From positions 1-14,558 of the forward strand of contig CAZNNH010000161.1 of assembly GCA_964574335.1 (NCBI GenBank): a stretch of 14,558 bases of DNA. Reading direction: 5' to 3'. Shown one piece after another: positions 12,140-14,558 of the stretch. Numbering within the stretch: position 1 is the stretch's first letter; every line of letters begins with the position of its first letter. Position numbers and translations under genes: made by a program. A model generated the notes under the pieces. That model made no database searches, had not been told where the DNA came from, and saw only the letters and a program-made list of their open reading frames with translations. The DNA is from CAZNNH01 sp964574335. Lineage in GTDB: Bacteria > Acidobacteriota > Vicinamibacteria > Fen-336.

Positions 12140-12156
12140 TGTCGAGCGAAGGTCAA
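12128..12156 (-). promoter_or_regulatory. Promoter of the Rrf2-family gene
   Basis: The minus strand has TTGACC (12156-12151), exactly 17 bases, then TATGAT (12133-12128). Both hexamers match the sigma-70 consensus at 5 of 6 positions, which is rare in this GC-rich window. The predicted start is near 12121, about 18 bases before the ATG at 12103. Confidence 0.7.
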
Positions 12157-12232
12157 AGGAAGACTCGCGCGAAGGCACCTCCTGTCAGGGCTCAGCGCGG
12201 ACGCCGATCCGCGGCGTTCCCTGGCGGGCCGT

Positions 12233-12420
12233 CGGCTGCGTACGCCCATCGCGCAGGAGCGCCCTGGGGCATCGCCGCGACGGTCTGGTGCGCATCATCT
12301 TGAAGAAGGCGTACAGCGACGGGACGGTGGCGGTGGACATGGACCCGCTGTCGCTAGTGTGGGCGAGGCGACCGAGGTGCCCCGCCGCAAAGTGCTCGGC
12401 GACGAGGGGGGGGTGGGGCA
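12233..12420 (+). pseudogene. IS91-family transposase, frameshifted C-terminal fragment
   Basis: The plus strand reads LRTPIAQERPG in one frame, then RDGLVRIILKKAYSDGTVAV and DMDPLSLVW in the next (shift between about 12265 and 12276), then ATEVPRRKVLGDEGG after another shift near 12360. This is the order of the IS91 C-terminal region: 'RPPiaqERl - DG-v--Lk-pw-DGT--v-f-PleLl--La-lvPpPR'. At least two indels show that it is dead. Together with the fragment at 9198-9332 it could be the rest of a single transposase, in the right order and orientation but about 2.9 kb away instead of a few hundred bases. Confidence 0.7.
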
Positions 12421-12488
12421 GCCACGGCAGCGGGGCAGGCGAGGTCGCGTAGCAGCTCGGGTGTACCCACGAGGAGCTCTCGGCAGGA

Positions 12489-12572
12489 TGGAGCTGTCGT
12501 CTTCAGGCCGTGAACTGCGGTTTTCGGGCCGTGAGCTGTCGTTTCTGGGCGGTGAGCCGTGGTCCGTGGCCA
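12489..12572 (+). repeat. Four degenerate 21-bp tandem repeats
   Basis: Units start at 12489, 12510, 12531 and 12552. The core GTGAGCTGTCGTTTTC-GGGC is recognisable in units 1-3; unit 4 is more diverged. As 21 is divisible by 3, the minus strand reads as a repeating SRPEDDS-like heptapeptide, but no gene is supported. The array ends 5 bp before copy 2 of the palindromic repeat. Confidence 0.7.
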
Positions 12573-12577
12573 TGGGC

Positions 12578-12743
12578 GCCGGTCAGTGGGGGACAGAAGC
12601 GGCGGACCGTCATCCCGAGTGCTTCTTCGAGGCTGGCCCCCGGAAGGATCCAGGCTGAGTCCCAGATCCTTCGGGCGACGGCCAGACGGGCGCCCTCAGG
12701 ATGACGCCTGGTCGGACCCGGACGGGCGCCCTCAGGATGACGC
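12578..12743 (+). repeat. Dispersed palindromic intergenic repeat, copy 2, with duplicated right end
   Basis: Bases 12578-12707 match copy 1 at 3285-3410, including GGTCAG, GGGGACAGAA, the inner arms CGGAAGGATC/GATCCTTCGG (12641-12650 and 12665-12674) and the outer arms GTCATC...TCAGGATGAC. The last 23 bp of the element (12685-12707) occur again, identically, at 12721-12743, 36 bp further on. The element ends 11 bp before the stop codon of the minus-strand HAD gene, so it would be in that gene's transcript tail. Confidence 0.85.
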
Positions 12744-12753
12744 TGTGGTCCCG

Positions 12754-13461
12754 TCAGCCGCGGGCGGCCTCCAGCGCGTCCGCCAGCTCGGTCAGCGAGG
12801 CTACCCGCGGGCAGTTGACCTCCGGGTACAGGCCCGCCGTGTCCAGCAGCACCGCGCGTATTCCGGCGGCCCGGGCGCCGGCGACGTCGACGTGGTAGAA
12901 GTCGCCCAGGTGCAGGGTGCGCTCCGGTCGCGACGCCGAGCGACGAAGCGCGATCTCGAACAGCCGCGGGTCGGGCTTCTCGATCCCTTCGTGGTGTGAG
13001 TCGACGATCTGATCGAAGAAGGACCGCAGTCCCAGCCGTTCGAAGGCTGTCTCCACCGTGCCGTTGGCGTTCGACACCACGGTCAGCTTCAGGCCGGCCC
13101 GCCGAAACCGCCGCAGCGAGGGCATCGCGTCCGGCGTCACCCTCTCCCAGAGGTTGTGCGCGGCGTGGTAGTCGCTCAGCCGCTCGAGCGCGGCCGCCGT
13201 GCGCTCCGAGGGCTCGACGCCGAGCCGGGACAGGAGGCGGTCGAAATAGAGCCAGCCGCGAGCCCGGTCGCTGCCGGCCACCGTCTTCTCGGGGACGTCC
13301 AGCTCGCGGCGGACGTGGGGCTCGGCGGCGGCCAGATCCGCCGCCGAAACCGAGACCCCTTCCTGGGCCAGCGCCTGGCTGACCCGGTCCCAGTTGGGGT
13401 GGACCAGCACCCCGCCGGCGTCCAGGAAGAGCGTGTCGAGGCCTTCGAAGATCTTCATCAT
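12754..13461 (-). CDS. HAD-superfamily hydrolase (subfamily IA)
   Basis: A 235-residue cytoplasmic HAD protein. Motif I is LFLDAGGVLV with nucleophile Asp14; the residue two places on, usually the acid/base Asp, is Gly16. Motif II is LTVVSNANG, motif III the Lys in IEKPDPRLFEIAL, motif IV GDFYHVDVAGARAAG followed by IRAVLLD. The four-helix cap between motifs I and II is of the C1 type. The DxGG form of motif I is frequent in one branch of HAD-IA proteins, and without the second Asp classical phosphatase turnover is less certain. The gene starts at the ATG pair 13461/13458; no strong ribosome site is visible. It is divergent from the carboxylase gene, 86 bp away. The substrate is unknown. Confidence 0.88.
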   Translation of the reverse strand: MMKIFEGLDTLFLDAGGVLVHPNWDRVSQALAQEGVSVSAADLAAAEPHVRRELDVPEKTVAGSDRARGWLYFDRLLSRLGVEPSERTAAALERLSDYHAAHNLWERVTPDAMPSLRRFRRAGLKLTVVSNANGTVETAFERLGLRSFFDQIVDSHHEGIEKPDPRLFEIALRRSASRPERTLHLGDFYHVDVAGARAAGIRAVLLDTAGLYPEVNCPRVASLTELADALEAARG

Positions 13462-13547
13462 CTAGGATGGGCAGGGTACCAGACCGGGTCCGCTCCGACC
13501 CAGGCCGCCGGAGCCCTTGTGTCATACTCCGACCGGAGCCGACGCCG

Positions 13548-14558
13548 GTGAGCGTGATCGAGACCCAGGTCGACACTGCGTCCGCGGAGTTCCGCGAGAA
13601 CCAGGCGGCGATGGCGGCGCTTCTCGCGAAGCTCCGCGAGCGCCTCGCCTGGGCCCGAGGCGGTGGCGGGGAGGTGGCGATCCGGCGCCAGACCGAGCAG
13701 GGTAAGCTGCTGGTCCGCGACCGGCTGGACCGGCTGCTCGACCCGGGCAGCCCCTTCCTCGAGATCGGCGCCCTGGCGGGCTACGGGATGTACGGAGGCG
13801 CCACGCCTGGCGCCGGCCTGGTGACCGGGATCGGCCGTGTCTCCGGGCGCGAGGCGATGATCGTCGCCAACGACCCCACCGTGAAGGGTGGGACCTACTA
13901 CCCCATCACGGTCAAGAAGCACCTGCGGGCCCAGGAGATCGCGGAGGAGAACCGGCTCCCCTGCCTCTACCTGGTCGACTCCGGCGGCGCCTTCCTCCCC
14001 CTGCAGGCCGAGGTCTTTCCGGACCGCGACCACTTCGGGCGCATCTTCTACAACCAGGCGCGGCTGAGCGCGCTGGGCATCCCCCAGATCAGCATCGTGC
14101 TCGGGTCCTGCACCGCCGGCGGCGCCTACGTCCCGGCGATGAGCGACGAGACCGTCATCGTCAAGGGACGGGGGACCATCTTCCTGGGCGGACCGCCGCT
14201 GGTGAAGGCGGCCACCGGCGAGGAGGTCTCCGCCGAGGAGCTCGGGGGCGCCGACGTCCACTGCCGGAAGAGCGGCGTCGCCGACCACTACGCCCTCGAT
14301 GAGGAAGCGGCCCTGTTCCGGGCCCGGGACATCGTCTCCCACCTCACCTCGCGCAAGCAGCTCCCCTGGGAGCGGCGGGAGCCGGAGCCGCCGGCCTACG
14401 ATCCGGCCGAGCTGGGCGGCGTCATCCCCGCCAACATCCGCCGCGCCTACGACGTCCACGAGGTGATCGCCCGGATCGTGGACGGGAGCCGCTTCAGCGA
14501 GTTCAAGACCCTGTACGGCTCGACCCTGGTGACCGGCTTCGCCCACCTGATGGGCTAC
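13548..14558 (+). CDS. mccB: Methylcrotonyl-CoA carboxylase, carboxyltransferase (beta) subunit, partial
   Basis: The first 337 codons of a gene cut by the window end; family members have about 535 residues. The product transfers carboxyl from biotin to 3-methylcrotonyl-CoA in leucine breakdown, in an alpha6-beta6 complex with a biotin-carrying subunit, whose gene is usually just downstream. Visible landmarks: IETQVDTASAEF at the start, GKLLVRDRLDRLLDPGSPFL at 52-71, VKGGTYYPITVKKHLRAQEI at 112-131, the acyl-CoA oxyanion-hole region DSGGAFLPLQ at 144-153, VFPDRDHFGRIFYNQA, and GSCTAGGAYVPAMSDE at 186-201. These spacings favour methylcrotonyl- (or geranyl-) over propionyl-CoA carboxylase. The start is the GTG at 13548, where homology begins; GGAG lies about 10 bases upstream, and a GTG at 13554 is an alternative. 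Confidence 0.93.
   Translation, partial: MSVIETQVDTASAEFRENQAAMAALLAKLRERLAWARGGGGEVAIRRQTEQGKLLVRDRLDRLLDPGSPFLEIGALAGYGMYGGATPGAGLVTGIGRVSGREAMIVANDPTVKGGTYYPITVKKHLRAQEIAEENRLPCLYLVDSGGAFLPLQAEVFPDRDHFGRIFYNQARLSALGIPQISIVLGSCTAGGAYVPAMSDETVIVKGRGTIFLGGPPLVKAATGEEVSAEELGGADVHCRKSGVADHYALDEEAALFRARDIVSHLTSRKQLPWERREPEPPAYDPAELGGVIPANIRRAYDVHEVIARIVDGSRFSEFKTLYGSTLVTGFAHLMGY

Noticed and set aside
12489..12572. CRISPR array
   Set aside because: The 21-bp units are directly adjacent without spacers and diverge from each other; no cas gene is present.
13500..13528. CATACT at 13523 as -10 of the carboxylase gene
   Set aside because: No -35-like hexamer at 16-18 bases; a single weak hexamer is not enough.

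Overview
The window is GC-rich bacterial DNA with closely packed genes, several GTG starts and dispersed intergenic palindromes of the 'CGTCATCCTGA ... GAAGGATC ... GATCCTTC ... TCAGGATGACG' type. Together with the mix of two-component, HEAT-repeat, carboxypeptidase-regulatory-like and methylcrotonyl-CoA carboxylase genes, this suggests a soil or sediment bacterium of the Acidobacteriota or a similar phylum. There is no rRNA or other marker, so the placement is a guess.

Left part (1-5.5 kb). A duplicated hairpin unit (1-128) lies behind a minus-strand LytS/LytTR-type two-component operon: a four-helix membrane histidine kinase (868-1956) whose end overlaps the start of its response regulator (132-878). 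Divergent from it is a CNNM/DUF21-CBS membrane protein (2195-3265). Then come a palindromic repeat (3285-3410) and, right against it, a decapitated DUF3368/PIN toxin remnant (about 3426-3688). Next are two plus-strand genes for probably exported proteins: a HEAT-repeat protein (3720-5459) and a 908-residue protein with carboxypeptidase-regulatory-like beta domains (5546-8272), the latter with its own candidate promoter.

Middle part (8.27-12.75 kb) is an accessory patchwork. Directly after the large gene, three minus-strand gene fragments are joined head to tail: the C-terminal region of a Tn3-family transposase, the C-terminus of a CusA/CzcA-type metal efflux RND pump, and the N-terminal membrane part of a possible O-antigen-ligase-like protein. 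A plus-strand fragment of an IS91-family transposase keeping its HUH motif follows at about 9.2-9.33 kb. A plus-strand C-terminal fragment of an IS91-family transposase lies at 12.23-12.42 kb. Between them are three intact minus-strand genes: a HAD-IB phosphatase (9591-10253), a secreted NTF2-like protein (10641-11507) and an Rrf2-family regulator (11672-12103). The Rrf2 promoter and a second promoter upstream of the NTF2-like gene each carry a 19-bp TGTA-N11-TACA site. Fused to the second promoter is a C-terminal scrap of an NmrA/SDR-type oxidoreductase. The simplest reading is an Rrf2-controlled SDR/NTF2-like operon from which most of the SDR gene was deleted, leaving the regulator, its operators and the second gene.

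Right part (12.49-14.56 kb). Four degenerate 21-bp tandem units (12489-12572) and a second copy of the palindromic repeat with a duplicated right end (12578-12743) precede a HAD-IA-type hydrolase on the minus strand (12754-13461). Divergent from it, a gene for the carboxyltransferase (beta) subunit of methylcrotonyl-CoA carboxylase starts at a GTG (13548) and runs off the end of the window.

The most unusual items are the Rrf2 operator pair with the SDR fossil, the two IS91 transposase parts bracketing three intact genes, and the chain of gene fragments at 8.27-9.0 kb. All identifications come from reading motifs in translated sequence; no database search was run.
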